A DNA stretch of 64,000 bases from Flavobacterium pisciphilum (GTDB lineage: Bacteria; Bacteroidota; Bacteroidia; Flavobacteriales; Flavobacteriaceae), in assembly GCF_020905345.1 (NCBI RefSeq), contig NZ_JAJJMO010000001.1, forward strand, positions 4,278,001 to 4,342,000, written 5' to 3'. Below are positions 53,205-63,514 of the stretch, in pieces; the stretch's first letter is position 1, and each line of letters starts with the position of its first letter. The position numbers and the translations under genes were made by a program. Under the pieces are notes generated by a model. That model ran no database searches. It had not been told where the DNA came from and was given only the letters and a program-made list of their open reading frames with translations.

Positions 53205-55337
53205 ATGACACTAGCAGCTGTTTACATAAACGATCATTTTTTGTTTGATCAGCCTCAAACATTGAACTTTGGAGGAAGATTTATTTATAAATTTGAAAGT
53301 ATTGATGATCGGACATTTATGGTGATTTTCACAGAAAACCCAAGTTTTATGGAAGGTTTCTGGGGGAGAGGGATTTCTTCTTTATCAGCGGTTGTTGGGG
53401 CCAATGGATCCGGGAAAACAAGTATCCTTAAAGTGATAAATAAAGGGTACCAAGAATTTACAAAAGCGATTTTTATTTATGAGGATGCTGATGGACATTT
53501 TTTACTAGACAATCGGACAGGAGATAGAAATGAATCAGGACAGTTTGTAAAGGGGACAGGCATAACAGTTTATTTTCCACCAGGCATAAAGTATACTAAA
53601 TCTACTCCTGAAGGATTTACTGAATTGTATTTTTCGCCAATTTTTGATCCGAAAATAGAAGATTTTTTTTCGCATTTAGGTTTAAATTCAAGTCATCCGG
53701 AAAAAATGATAGGTGAAGTTTTTATGGAGAATATTCGAAAGGATGTAATTTTCTTAAATGCGGATGTAAGTAAAAAAATTAAGGAGGCGTATCCTGATTT
53801 TCCAACTTATGAAAGTCTGAATATAATTCCAAAAAAGTTATACAAACGTGATTTTAGAAAAGTATATAATGATACAAATTTAGGAAACCCCAAAAAAAAT
53901 GAAACACTGCAGGTTACTATAGAAAGAGATTTAAGTGTTAAAGATTATTCAAATCCTGAATTTCTTTTAAACTCATACCTTGATATCCTGAAATCTTCTA
54001 ATATCTTGGATGCACTAAATGAAATCTGGGATATGCCGGCTTACAGAAATAGTATACAGCATAATGAACACCTTGTGCATAGCTCTCGAGATTTTATGAA
54101 GGATATCGAAATCAATATTCTGTCTTTTCTGGTTATTAATGACATATTTGCGATAACGGATCTTACTGGTTCTTTTAATTTTGAGAGAATTTTAAATAGT
54201 AAGAGTTTTGACGAGCTGTTAAATCATTTTTTGGTAAAATATATTGTCCAAATTGATAAGAATTTTTACAGGTATGAAGATAAAATCAAGCTTGACAATT
54301 ATACTGAACTTATGGATATTGTCATGAACGAATATGGTAAATTTGAGCAGCTGTCGGGAGTTAAGACCGAATCCCTGAAATCAAATATAATGCATCATGT
54401 GAATGGTTTTAAATCGATTAAAAGCCTTCATGAGATATTTGTCACCCTTTCAGACAACATCGTTTTTGAAAATGGAAGGTCAATATTAAAAATTGATGTC
54501 GACAGAGAAGATATAGAAGATCTAACAAAGGCTCTTTTTGATGTATATGCAAAAGTACGTGAGTACTTTTCAAATATTCCAATTGCACTAAAAGACGTTG
54601 TAGATATAGAGTCTAATAAGAATTTATCTTATGGTGAGAAATCGATTCTAAATCTATATTCAACATTCCACGATTTTACCTTTACAAATAATCATGTTAG
54701 GGAATCGGAAAATTTTTTGCTGATTCTTGATGAAGCTGACCTGGGATATCATCCAATTTGGAAAAGAAAATTTATAAACACTTTATGTGAAACTCTCCCA
54801 ATAATTTTTGCTCAATTAAAGCCAGCTGTATGGGACAGTGTTGCTAAAAGAAAGAAGTCTAGCAATAATGAAAATCCACGTTTACAAATTGTGATTGCAA
54901 CCCATGACCCGTTAACATTGTCCGATTTTCCAAGCAGTAATATAATTTACCTTAAGAAAGACAGCAATCGTAAAACTATAGTTTTAAATAGTGAAATAGA
55001 TCCGAAGAAGTCATTTGGAGCAAACATTACAGATCTCTTAGCAGATTCGTTTTTTGTAGAGAATGGTTTAATAGGAGATTTTGCCAAGAAAAAGATTGAA
55101 CATACTATCATGTGGCTCAATGAACAAAAGCAGAAAAAAGAAGAATTAGGATCATCTTACGTATTAGATCAGGAAGAATTCGTCCATCACCAAAGCATCA
55201 TAAAGATAATTGATGAGCCGGTTATTAAAATCAAATTAGCAGAAATGCTTGATGAATTAAATGACCAGATAGATGTACAGAAAGAAATTATTCAGAGAGA
55301 AATTGATTTGCTGAATGAAAAGCTTGGAAGATTATGA
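53205..55337 (+). CDS. AAA ATPase of a Septu-like (PtuA-type) defence pair
   Basis: The 710-residue protein has a RecF/SMC-like ATPase split across the chain: Walker A VVGANGSGKTSILKV (near residue 63), signature region SYGEKSILNLYSTF (near 475), Walker B FLLILDEADLGYHPIWKR (near 503) and the His switch ATHDPLTLSDFP (near 565). The C-terminal 130 residues are helical. I chose ATG 53205: the 51 residues before it look like noise and would overlap the divergent MBL gene. The next gene, an HNH nuclease, starts in ATGA overlap. ATPase-HNH pairs of this form are Septu (PtuA-PtuB); the ATPase controls the nuclease. Confidence 0.82.
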   Translation: MTLAAVYINDHFLFDQPQTLNFGGRFIYKFESIDDRTFMVIFTENPSFMEGFWGRGISSLSAVVGANGSGKTSILKVINKGYQEFTKAIFIYEDADGHFLLDNRTGDRNESGQFVKGTGITVYFPPGIKYTKSTPEGFTELYFSPIFDPKIEDFFSHLGLNSSHPEKMIGEVFMENIRKDVIFLNADVSKKIKEAYPDFPTYESLNIIPKKLYKRDFRKVYNDTNLGNPKKNETLQVTIERDLSVKDYSNPEFLLNSYLDILKSSNILDALNEIWDMPAYRNSIQHNEHLVHSSRDFMKDIEINILSFLVINDIFAITDLTGSFNFERILNSKSFDELLNHFLVKYIVQIDKNFYRYEDKIKLDNYTELMDIVMNEYGKFEQLSGVKTESLKSNIMHHVNGFKSIKSLHEIFVTLSDNIVFENGRSILKIDVDREDIEDLTKALFDVYAKVREYFSNIPIALKDVVDIESNKNLSYGEKSILNLYSTFHDFTFTNNHVRESENFLLILDEADLGYHPIWKRKFINTLCETLPIIFAQLKPAVWDSVAKRKKSSNNENPRLQIVIATHDPLTLSDFPSSNIIYLKKDSNRKTIVLNSEIDPKKSFGANITDLLADSFFVENGLIGDFAKKKIEHTIMWLNEQKQKKEELGSSYVLDQEEFVHHQSIIKIIDEPVIKIKLAEMLDELNDQIDVQKEIIQREIDLLNEKLGRL

Positions 55338-56314
55338 TTTACTTGGATCCCAGTAGTGCCAAGATTAAAGATGCACATGCAAATCATCATGCTAAATTAC
55401 TGACTATTATTAAAGCAAGAATCATTCTGCATGCTGATGCAGTAGTAACAGCATTTCTAAATGATGATAATTTGGATATTATTTTAAAGGGAGCGCCTGA
55501 TCAATTGATTCAGATACAAATGCAATTTTTCAGCAGCGTTGTTCCAGGATACAATTTCGCAGAGTGGCTGACCTATTTTAAATTTAAACGAAAACCGGTA
55601 GCGTCAAGGACAGCAGCTGAAATAACAATTTTAGCAAAGTATGGTAACTTTTACAGTCAGTTAAACCAAATATTTGATTATGATAAGTTTTCTTCAAAAA
55701 AGAATTTAGTATATTCTACATATGACCTTGCTCATAAATTAAATATCAATACCTGCACGTACTGTAATAGGATGTATACTAAGACTGTAATCAAGCCACA
55801 AAAGCTTACTCGTCCTGAATTTGATCATTGGTTCGCAAAAAGTCGATACCCACTCTTGGCATTATCTTTTTACAATTTAATTCCCAGCTGCAATATATGC
55901 AACAGTAGTATTAAAGGTTCAAATGAAATGACATTAGCAACTCATCTGCATCCTTACATTGATAAGCCGGAATTTAAATTTACATATTACAATAAAAGTT
56001 TTGATACTTATGGTTTTACTATCATTTCAGCCCCTGGATCGAAATCATATAATACGGTATCTGCTTTCAAAATAAAAGAAATTTATGAAATGCACGAAGA
56101 TGAAATAGACGATTTACGTAAAATAAAATCTGCTTATTCGGAAAGTTACCTCACTATTCTAGCAAACCAGTTTAAGGGATTATCAATTTCCGAAGACGAA
56201 ATGTACAGGCTTGCTTTTGGAACGTATAATGATGAGGAACTTTTTGATAGAAGACCTCTCAGCAGAATGAAAAGAGATATACTATTGGAATTAGGAATTA
56301 TAAAAAAGAAGTAG
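55334..56314 (+). CDS. HNH endonuclease of the Septu-like pair (PtuB-type)
   Basis: The 326-residue protein contains NINTCTYCNRMYTKTV, then RPEFDHWFAKSRYPLLALSF and YNLIPSCNICNSSIKGSNE (about residues 145-200). Two CxxC zinc pairs flank an HNH core (DHW...S.YP...N), the layout of PtuB and related HNH nucleases. It should cut nucleic acid when released by the ATPase. It is much longer than the smallest PtuB; the C-terminal 120 residues are extra. A weak AATAGC-CTTC-GCTATT hairpin (56347-56362) follows the stop. Confidence 0.82.
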   Translation: MIYLDPSSAKIKDAHANHHAKLLTIIKARIILHADAVVTAFLNDDNLDIILKGAPDQLIQIQMQFFSSVVPGYNFAEWLTYFKFKRKPVASRTAAEITILAKYGNFYSQLNQIFDYDKFSSKKNLVYSTYDLAHKLNINTCTYCNRMYTKTVIKPQKLTRPEFDHWFAKSRYPLLALSFYNLIPSCNICNSSIKGSNEMTLATHLHPYIDKPEFKFTYYNKSFDTYGFTIISAPGSKSYNTVSAFKIKEIYEMHEDEIDDLRKIKSAYSESYLTILANQFKGLSISEDEMYRLAFGTYNDEELFDRRPLSRMKRDILLELGIIKKK

Positions 56315-56396
56315 AAATTCTGAATTAATATTAGTTTAATGTTTTGAATAGCCTTCGCTATTATGTTACGAAATAGTTTAATTAACATCTTTATTT

Positions 56397-57737
56397 ATGA
56401 CAAATGAATCAAAAAAACATCATTATTTGCCTCAATTTGTTCTGCGAAGATTTAGTATTGATACAAAAGGAAAACAAATTTATGTTTTTGATAAGCAGAC
56501 TGAAAAATGTTATACCTCGTCAATATTAAATAGTGGCAGTGAAAACGACTATAATACTGTCTTAACTGATACAGAAGAGTTCAATTTTGAGTATCTTTTC
56601 CAGAAAACAGATAACTTATATGCAGAACTTACGAGAAAAATAATTGAGCAAGGATCTTTTGACGGACTTGATTACGATGATTTTAAGTCTTTAGCTTTAG
56701 TAACAGTAAATCAGCTGAGAAGAACTAAGCTTGAGAGGTCAACAATGGATTATGTTAACAGAGAAATTTATAATACAATTGAAAAAGCAATTAAGGACTT
56801 AAAAGGCCACTATACGAATGGTCATGAAAGGTTAACTTCCGAGGAAATTAAAGCTTTTTCAATTATGGGTGTCTTTGATACTGAAGAAGAAATTCGTTCA
56901 CTTCTTACTATGGGTATCTATTTAATTAAAAACCGGACAGGGCTTCCATTTTTAATATCGGACACTCCTGTAGTTTTTGATAATAATTTTGATTATGGAG
57001 GACTAGGAATTTTTGAAAAGGGAATTGAAATATACCTGCCTATAAGTCCTGAATATTTAGTAGGTTTTTGTTGCCCTACAATAATAAATAAATTGCAGAT
57101 AGCGGATAATTTAGGAACTTTAGATATCGAGGCTACAAAGTTTTTAAGAGCACTTGAAGAAGACCATCCTTTAATATTAGAGGATCTAAATCACGTTAAA
57201 TATTACAATAGTCTTCAAGTATTAAAGTCCTATCGTTTTATATATAGTACTATTGATGTTTCCAGTTTAGTAAAAGGAATAATTTCACACAATCCAAAAA
57301 TTAAGTTTAATGAAACAACTGTAAGGTTGGGGGAGATGGGAAAGGGACCTCCTCCAAATAAAAATCTCCCAATGGGCGATTTATTGATTATTTTTGGAAA
57401 TAAGGATCACAATATGTTGCCCGTAAAAATTATTAGCGCCTCTCAAGAAAAGGTAGAATTTAAATGCGAAAAAAGCTTTTTGCTCTCAACTGTGTTAGCT
57501 GATATTCCCTATGAAAGAGCCGAGTGGCATTGTGATCAGTCTTTAAGATGGGCACTTGGAAAACCTGAAATAAACATTATTGATCAAGCGAATGATTTAT
57601 ACGAGTTAACTTATTCAGATAAAAAAATGTTTCAAGTTTTTGAGATGATAAGAAATGAAAAGAAGAAAAAAGAGGGGAATTTTAAGCAAAGTAGATTACG
57701 GCGATTTCTAAATTTTATAAGAATAATAAAAAAGTAA
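56397..57737 (+). CDS. DUF4238 protein
   Basis: The 446-residue protein starts with ESKKHHYLPQFVLRRFSIDT followed by KGKQIYVFDKQT, the classical DUF4238 opening (KHHYxPxFxLRxF). Near residue 180 it has the typical NRTGLPFLISDTPVVFDNN and then IEIYLPISPEYLVGFCCPT. The function of DUF4238 is not known to me; members are often found in defence islands. The gene lies 82 bases behind the Septu-like nuclease on the same strand and may be either its third component or a neighbour. The C-terminal tail is Lys/Arg-rich. Confidence 0.85.
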   Translation: MTNESKKHHYLPQFVLRRFSIDTKGKQIYVFDKQTEKCYTSSILNSGSENDYNTVLTDTEEFNFEYLFQKTDNLYAELTRKIIEQGSFDGLDYDDFKSLALVTVNQLRRTKLERSTMDYVNREIYNTIEKAIKDLKGHYTNGHERLTSEEIKAFSIMGVFDTEEEIRSLLTMGIYLIKNRTGLPFLISDTPVVFDNNFDYGGLGIFEKGIEIYLPISPEYLVGFCCPTIINKLQIADNLGTLDIEATKFLRALEEDHPLILEDLNHVKYYNSLQVLKSYRFIYSTIDVSSLVKGIISHNPKIKFNETTVRLGEMGKGPPPNKNLPMGDLLIIFGNKDHNMLPVKIISASQEKVEFKCEKSFLLSTVLADIPYERAEWHCDQSLRWALGKPEINIIDQANDLYELTYSDKKMFQVFEMIRNEKKKKEGNFKQSRLRRFLNFIRIIKK

Positions 57738-57765
57738 CTGTTTAATAAAGAAAGTTTTATGAATA

Positions 57766-58341
57766 ATGACAGAAAAAATGAAGGAAGATTTGATAAAGGA
57801 TTTAATCTCAAATGCAAACTGTTCTTTGAGATTCGGGTATTACATCAATGATATTGTTGAAAACGTGAAATGTCAAGGCTGTTTGCGCGGACTTACTGTG
57901 CCTGTAGAGCCTAATTTCTAATATAAGCCCAATGATTTGATCAAAAATAATATGTTCCAAATGAAAACTTTAAAGGATGGAAACCTTACTGTCGTATGTG
58001 CACTGATTAGTCCTAAAAATCAAAGTAGGATAGATTTTAGTTATCTGCCCCTGATTTACATTTTAAAAAAAATTCAGTAGTCCGAAACCTTATACTGATC
58101 TTGATATTGTATGTCTTGTGGATTGGAAATTCTTTATTGGTAAAGCCAAACATATCGGTACAGCTTTTTTTGATAAATATTCTCAAAAAACTCACGTGCC
58201 TTGACACGCTGGTAGTTATAACAAAGGAAAATTTCCCTGCCATGGAAACCATATGAAAAACTTGAGAAAGCAAAAAATACTCTTGAAAGCAAATTAGCTA
58301 AATTGCTTATTAGGCCTGATTTATCAGCTGTTGGGGGGTAG
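57766..58341 (+). pseudogene. Decayed gene with several stops and frameshifts
   Basis: Coding-like fragments follow one another in different frames: MTEKMKEDLIKDLISNANCS (57766-57921, complete with stop), LKDGNLTVVCALISPKNQ, then TDLDIVCLVDWKFFIGKAKH and finally EKLEKAKNTLESKLAKLL ending GG and a stop at 58339. No continuous frame exists. The DUF4238 gene upstream and the STAND gene downstream are intact, so this is a lost component of the island. Its family was not identified. Confidence 0.5.
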
Positions 58342-61281
58342 ATGTCCTTTCTCCACGAGAATTATGAAATAGATTTTACTCTAACTTTAAAAAGATTATA
58401 TACCACGACCCAATATATGAAACCAGAACTTCTTAAACTCATTAAGAAAAACCAAGATGCTTACTATGTAAACAGAGGCTTTTATTATCAGTACTTAACA
58501 GTACTTCAAAAATGGATTCAGCATTACATCAGCAGTGACGATATTACTGTTTTCACTGAAGTAGGAAATGACATTAAGGAAGTTGGCCAAAAATTGGTCT
58601 ATACACAGGTGAAATGCTACAAAGCTCCTTTTAGCTTTCAAAATAGTATTCTAAAAAAAGAACTATTCTCTTTTTTTGTCCAGTACTTGGAAGAAAAAGA
58701 AATAAATTTAGAGTTGGAATTTCATTTTTTTACTAACTCAGCACTCACCAAAAATGAAACACTACTCGCTGCATGGATGAATTCGCAACCTTTGACTGAA
58801 GGTGAATTACTAAATCAATGCCGCAAAAAAATTAGAGAGATTTTTAAAAAAGAACTCAAAGAGATATGTGCAAAAAAATTATATGATAAAAGAAAAACAG
58901 AAAAAGAAAAACTTGAAATTAAATCTGGCTTTGCAGTACTTATTGCAGAACTGGATATAAGCGCTCTACTTGATGATTTTATTAGTAGGATACATTGGTC
59001 TTTTGGAAAAGAAACTCCTTTAGAAAGTATTACCACCATACATAATACAGTTCTTGAAGATTTAAAGCATCAAAAATTCGAAGGAAAGCCACCACAAATG
59101 CTTCTCGAAGCACTACTTTCCGAAATCTACCGTTGCTCTCAATTAGAAGATAGTGAAAACAGAAAGGTAGATAATAAAATGATGGAGGTTATTCTGGCGC
59201 GAAAAGATGACGAAATTAGTAACTTTACAAATGAATCACTTGTAAAGCTTCTCGATGTTAGGTTTTATGCTTTGGAGGAAAAAGTTGCATTAGTAGAACA
59301 TACAGTGGAACTTCATGGAAAGATACTAAAGGAACATTCAACACACTTGAATTCACTTTTAGCTATTGTTGCAAAACCAAAGGATGTATTGCTCCCACGA
59401 GACTTTACTTTGATTCCTTACATAAATAATACAGATGGTCTTGGAAGAACCGACGACTTACTGAATTTATACAACCTGCTGTTACAAAATAAATGTGTGA
59501 GTCTCTGCGGTGTTGGAGGCATTGGAAAAACCGTAGTAGCAAAGTTATATGCTAATAATTATCGTAATGAATATGATCATGTTTTATGGTTAGACACCGA
59601 AACAGGTATATATGAAAGTTTCATCCTTAATGAGGGCCTAATTCGTAACCTTTCTGTTAACCCTGAAGAAACTCCCCACAATAAATTCTTGGATATTATT
59701 CAAAAGCTCAACAATATTCAGGGAAAAGGTCTACTCGTAATAAACGATCTCTTAAATGATGAGAATGAAAAGCTGGATAAATTAAAAAGTCTGTACAACT
59801 GGCACGTAATTTTTACTTCGCGACTAAGAGTGAACTACGGCATACAGCAAGAGGTAAAACCACTTTCCTTTGAGCATGCCTCTCAGCTGTACCGTAAATT
59901 TGAACCAGACAGAATAGCTGATGATAATATATTTGAGCAATTTTTTGACCTCATAGAATACAACACTCTCACCATTGTGCTTGTTGCAAAGACAATACAT
60001 CTGAGTTTCGATCTTACGCTAGAAAAGTTTTTAATTTATCTTCGGGAACAGCGGCTTGATGATGAAGATATAGAAGTAGATATAGAATTGGGAAGTACAA
60101 GTGTGAACTTACTTAATATACTGCAAAAAACCTTCAACATAAGCACGCTAAGTTCCTATGATCGCTATTATATGGAGTTTTTGGCGCTACTTCCCGCAGA
60201 GGGTATTACCATGGCGGATCTACTACTATTGTACGGTAAAGAATCTGAAAAAAAAAATAAGGCAGAACTGACAAAAGTGGTGAACCAACTGCATAAAAAA
60301 GGTTTAATTACACGAACTGGTAGCCAGATTAAAATGGACATGATATTTCAGGAATCTGTTTTATATCAGCTGCGTAAGGATAAGAACACTTTTATGTCTC
60401 AGATGTTTCACATACCCTTCCTTACCGCGCGTATTCGAGAAGGTGTAGATGGTAATCCTGGACAAGCGGCACGCTTTATAAAATATGCCCAGTCATTCGT
60501 AAGTAAAATTACAGAAGAGTACAGAGCATCAATTTATCAGCCTATGCTAATCTTGGAGAATGAAATGCTTAATGTCCTAAATTGGTTTCAAAATTCTAAG
60601 GATCTAATTCAAAAATGGGAAAATCTTACTTTAAGGGCGATCGCATACATGGATGCAGGTGACCTCCAATTAGGAATAATCTTTCATAACTATGGACTGA
60701 ATCTCGCAGCTATTAATAAGCGTGAAGAAGCTTCAAAATATTTTGATATGTCTATAGTAATTTTTAAATCTGGGCAAGGGAACGCATCTCATCTGTTAAA
60801 TATGTTATGTAATAAGGCTCATCTTTACTTGCAGCTGAATGATCTAGAAAGTTTTAAGATAACATTCCAGGAGATATCTGATTTAAGAGAACTGTATAAT
60901 CTTTGGCATGATCATACATTTCCTTTGCAGTGTCATCTCTTGGGTACCGCTAACAAAAATAATGATAATTTTGTTGAGGCAAAGAAAATGTTTTCAATTG
61001 CAGTAAATGCCCAAAGGGAATTACCTATAGAAAACAGAAATGATCTTAATTTGGTAATTTATCTTTGTGATTTGGCCTTTTGCTTCCTAATGGATAAAGA
61101 AATTGAGCCCGCTGAAAGAGCAGTTATATATGCTGTAAATATATTATACCCCCTCAAGATGGGACCTGGGAAGCATTTAGAAAGGGTAATAGAAATATTG
61201 ATCTGGATTACAGATTTAAAAGGAGAATTAGAAACAAGTAGTAAATTAAAAGAGCGACTTGAAAATTTATTTAGAGTCTAA
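58342..61281 (+). CDS. STAND (NB-ARC-type) NTPase with N-terminal DUF4297/Cap4-like nuclease and helical repeats
   Basis: The 979-residue protein has three parts. Residues 30-230 match the DUF4297/Cap4 nuclease pattern: NRGFYYQYLTVLQKWI, then TEVGNDIKEVGQKLVYTQVK and CY, i.e. E, D and QxK of a PDDEXK site. Residues 365-640 form an NTPase: SLCGVGGIGKTVVAKLYAN (P-loop near 390), LLVINDLLND (Walker B) and HVIFTSRLR (sensor). Residues 750-979 look like TPR repeats. This is the effector-NTPase-sensor design of AVAST proteins, much shorter than Avs3. The sensor would bind a phage protein and switch on the nuclease to degrade DNA. Start 58342 is uncertain; Met 26 (58417, MKPELLKLI) is equally possible. 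Confidence 0.8.
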   Translation: MSFLHENYEIDFTLTLKRLYTTTQYMKPELLKLIKKNQDAYYVNRGFYYQYLTVLQKWIQHYISSDDITVFTEVGNDIKEVGQKLVYTQVKCYKAPFSFQNSILKKELFSFFVQYLEEKEINLELEFHFFTNSALTKNETLLAAWMNSQPLTEGELLNQCRKKIREIFKKELKEICAKKLYDKRKTEKEKLEIKSGFAVLIAELDISALLDDFISRIHWSFGKETPLESITTIHNTVLEDLKHQKFEGKPPQMLLEALLSEIYRCSQLEDSENRKVDNKMMEVILARKDDEISNFTNESLVKLLDVRFYALEEKVALVEHTVELHGKILKEHSTHLNSLLAIVAKPKDVLLPRDFTLIPYINNTDGLGRTDDLLNLYNLLLQNKCVSLCGVGGIGKTVVAKLYANNYRNEYDHVLWLDTETGIYESFILNEGLIRNLSVNPEETPHNKFLDIIQKLNNIQGKGLLVINDLLNDENEKLDKLKSLYNWHVIFTSRLRVNYGIQQEVKPLSFEHASQLYRKFEPDRIADDNIFEQFFDLIEYNTLTIVLVAKTIHLSFDLTLEKFLIYLREQRLDDEDIEVDIELGSTSVNLLNILQKTFNISTLSSYDRYYMEFLALLPAEGITMADLLLLYGKESEKKNKAELTKVVNQLHKKGLITRTGSQIKMDMIFQESVLYQLRKDKNTFMSQMFHIPFLTARIREGVDGNPGQAARFIKYAQSFVSKITEEYRASIYQPMLILENEMLNVLNWFQNSKDLIQKWENLTLRAIAYMDAGDLQLGIIFHNYGLNLAAINKREEASKYFDMSIVIFKSGQGNASHLLNMLCNKAHLYLQLNDLESFKITFQEISDLRELYNLWHDHTFPLQCHLLGTANKNNDNFVEAKKMFSIAVNAQRELPIENRNDLNLVIYLCDLAFCFLMDKEIEPAERAVIYAVNILYPLKMGPGKHLERVIEILIWITDLKGELETSSKLKERLENLFRV

Positions 61282-61549
61282 TTCTAGATATTACCTAATT
61301 TTTCTTTGAGTCAAATTTTCTTAACATTTTATATTGTCTTAGTCAAAATTTATATCGGAAATTGAAGATTTTTTTATATCATTACATTTTAGGATTTTCA
61401 ATTATTTTAAGGAGTGATTTTATTTAAAAATTATTTTTTACATGATTAAAAGAGTATACAATAGGCAAATGCTTTACAATAGGAAATAAAAAATTCACTA
61501 AACACACATACTTTTAAGAACCTTAAAAGTCATCTTTAATAAAGTAATT

Positions 61550-63514
61550 ATGTTGCTATACATTTGGATAAACAATTTCAGAAATATTTCAAGAACTGGA
61601 TTTAATCTGTCATCGAGATATAATTTTACATTTGAAGAAAATGAAATAAAAACTATTTCAAACGGAATAGAAGGAGAATTAAAATGCGAAGTACTGGATA
61701 GTGTAAACATTTTTCCTGACAACATAGTCGATTTTAAAGTTGTTATTGGAGAAAATGGAGCCGGAAAAACATCTCTTTTAGATGCATTAATAAATAATTT
61801 AATGACGGAACATAATAGAAATTTTGATGGATTTATTGTCACGGATAAATCCATAATTTTTAGAGATAACAGCAAAATAAAATATAGTAATGATGAGCTT
61901 AAATTAGATCTTATTGCCGATATTGATATTGTCAATTATAAACTTCCTTCATATAAAGAAAAACGCGACAAAGATTATCCTACCAGATTAGTAGAAAGCT
62001 ACTTGAAGAATAATATTGTTTTTTACTATAGTCCCTTACTAAATTTCGACAAAGTTATTGATTTTGAGGGAGTCGCAGGAATGAATGATGCATTCGAATA
62101 TTATGAAAAATATATTAATCTATCCATTGAAAATCAAATAGTAAGGGATTATAAAAATAATGTAAACCAACCCAATCAGTATAGATTAAACGGTGTAAGT
62201 GAACTGCTTAATTTTAAAATTTTTGAAACTAAAAGATACCTTGATTTTTTATTCAATTTCCAGATTGGCGATGATTTCATATTTACCAATAAAATCGAAA
62301 AAATCCGCTTCCGAATGAACACTTTTTACGATATATATTGGGAAACAATAGATGATTATTTAAAAACTGATGACCAGACTTTAGGGAGTATAAAAAAAGT
62401 CACAAGCTTCATTAATGAAAAAGCTAAATCCAATAACTATGGTTTTACAGATTTAAAGTCAAATTTGTACAGACAATTTATATACTGTGTTCTAAAATTT
62501 GAATATGACTATAGATGGAGTATCAAAAACACTGCTGGAAGTAATGCTTTAATAGACACTTTAAGAACCTTTATTGATGCAACCAAAGGAAAGCGAACGC
62601 CTCAGACAATATTAGCCTCTTTTCTAAGACAAACACTCTTTAATAAAAAAACTAAGATCAATATAAAAACCTTTGACGATATTATTAAGTTTATAACTGA
62701 TAATCCAAAGATTAAAACATTATATGAAGATTGTTTTGAGATTGAAATTCATGAAAAAGAAACTATCAATGAATTATTCAGACTGTTTTATGAAAATGAA
62801 AATTTTAAAACAGAACTCAGATACTACTTGTGTAATTTTATTTTGATTGAATTCGATGGATTAAGTAATGGTGAAAAAAATTTACTTTCATTATTTTCTA
62901 GGTTCTACAACAGCTCTAAATATTATAATTTCAAAAACAAAGAATTAATATTACTGCTGGATGAACCCGAAGTGGGTCTTCACCCACAGTGGCAGACTGA
63001 ATTTATTTCAATATTAAACTCATTTTTAACAAAATTATTTCCTGACAATAAAATTCAAATTTTATTAACAACTCATTCTCCAATTTTATTATCCGATTTC
63101 CCTCCAAATCATGTAATATATTTGAAAAAAGATGATGAAACAGGGAAATGCCAGGTTGATAATATACAAAATTCAAATTCTACCTTTGCCGCAAACATAC
63201 ATTCTCTTTATTCTAATGCCTTTTTTTTAAAAGACAAAGGTGCCGCAATGGGGAATGTAGCCAAAAGTTATATTAATAAACTTATTCGGGATATTAAGCA
63301 AAAAGAAAAAAGCAAAGAGGAATTAACTGCTTTAATAGAGCCTATCGGAGAGCCATTGATTAAAGATCAATTAAAAAAAATATTAGATGAAAACTATCCT
63401 TCTTTTCAAGGAAATATAAAAAACATTGATCAATATATTCAAAGTTTGGAAAACACATTATTAGAAGCAAAAAAAATTAAAGCTGATTTAAATGAGGATA
63501 GTAACAAAAGTTAA
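61550..63514 (+). CDS. Second AAA ATPase of Septu-like (PtuA-type) pair
   Basis: The 654-residue protein begins MLLYIWINNFRNISRTGFNL. It has Walker A VVIGENGAGKTSLLDAL (near residue 66), signature FDGLSNGEKNLLSLFSRF, Walker B LILLLDEPEVGLHPQW (near 467) and the His switch TTHSPILLSDFPPNHVIYLK (near 507). Its C-terminus (FAANIHSLYSNAFFLKDKG, then IEPIGEPLIKDQLKKILDE) is built like that of the 53205 ATPase but the two are only distantly similar. The next gene overlaps by 23 bases and encodes an HNH nuclease. It should control that nuclease as PtuA does. Confidence 0.82.
   Translation: MLLYIWINNFRNISRTGFNLSSRYNFTFEENEIKTISNGIEGELKCEVLDSVNIFPDNIVDFKVVIGENGAGKTSLLDALINNLMTEHNRNFDGFIVTDKSIIFRDNSKIKYSNDELKLDLIADIDIVNYKLPSYKEKRDKDYPTRLVESYLKNNIVFYYSPLLNFDKVIDFEGVAGMNDAFEYYEKYINLSIENQIVRDYKNNVNQPNQYRLNGVSELLNFKIFETKRYLDFLFNFQIGDDFIFTNKIEKIRFRMNTFYDIYWETIDDYLKTDDQTLGSIKKVTSFINEKAKSNNYGFTDLKSNLYRQFIYCVLKFEYDYRWSIKNTAGSNALIDTLRTFIDATKGKRTPQTILASFLRQTLFNKKTKINIKTFDDIIKFITDNPKIKTLYEDCFEIEIHEKETINELFRLFYENENFKTELRYYLCNFILIEFDGLSNGEKNLLSLFSRFYNSSKYYNFKNKELILLLDEPEVGLHPQWQTEFISILNSFLTKLFPDNKIQILLTTHSPILLSDFPPNHVIYLKKDDETGKCQVDNIQNSNSTFAANIHSLYSNAFFLKDKGAAMGNVAKSYINKLIRDIKQKEKSKEELTALIEPIGEPLIKDQLKKILDENYPSFQGNIKNIDQYIQSLENTLLEAKKIKADLNEDSNKS

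Noticed and set aside
53205..56314. Retron with ATPase and HNH effectors
   Set aside because: No reverse transcriptase gene or msr-msd-like structure was found near either ATPase-HNH pair within the window.
59509..59540. ABC-transporter reading of the P-loop in the 979-residue protein
   Set aside because: GVGGIGKT with FTSR sensor and helical repeats is the NB-ARC/STAND pattern, and no ABC signature or membrane segment is present.
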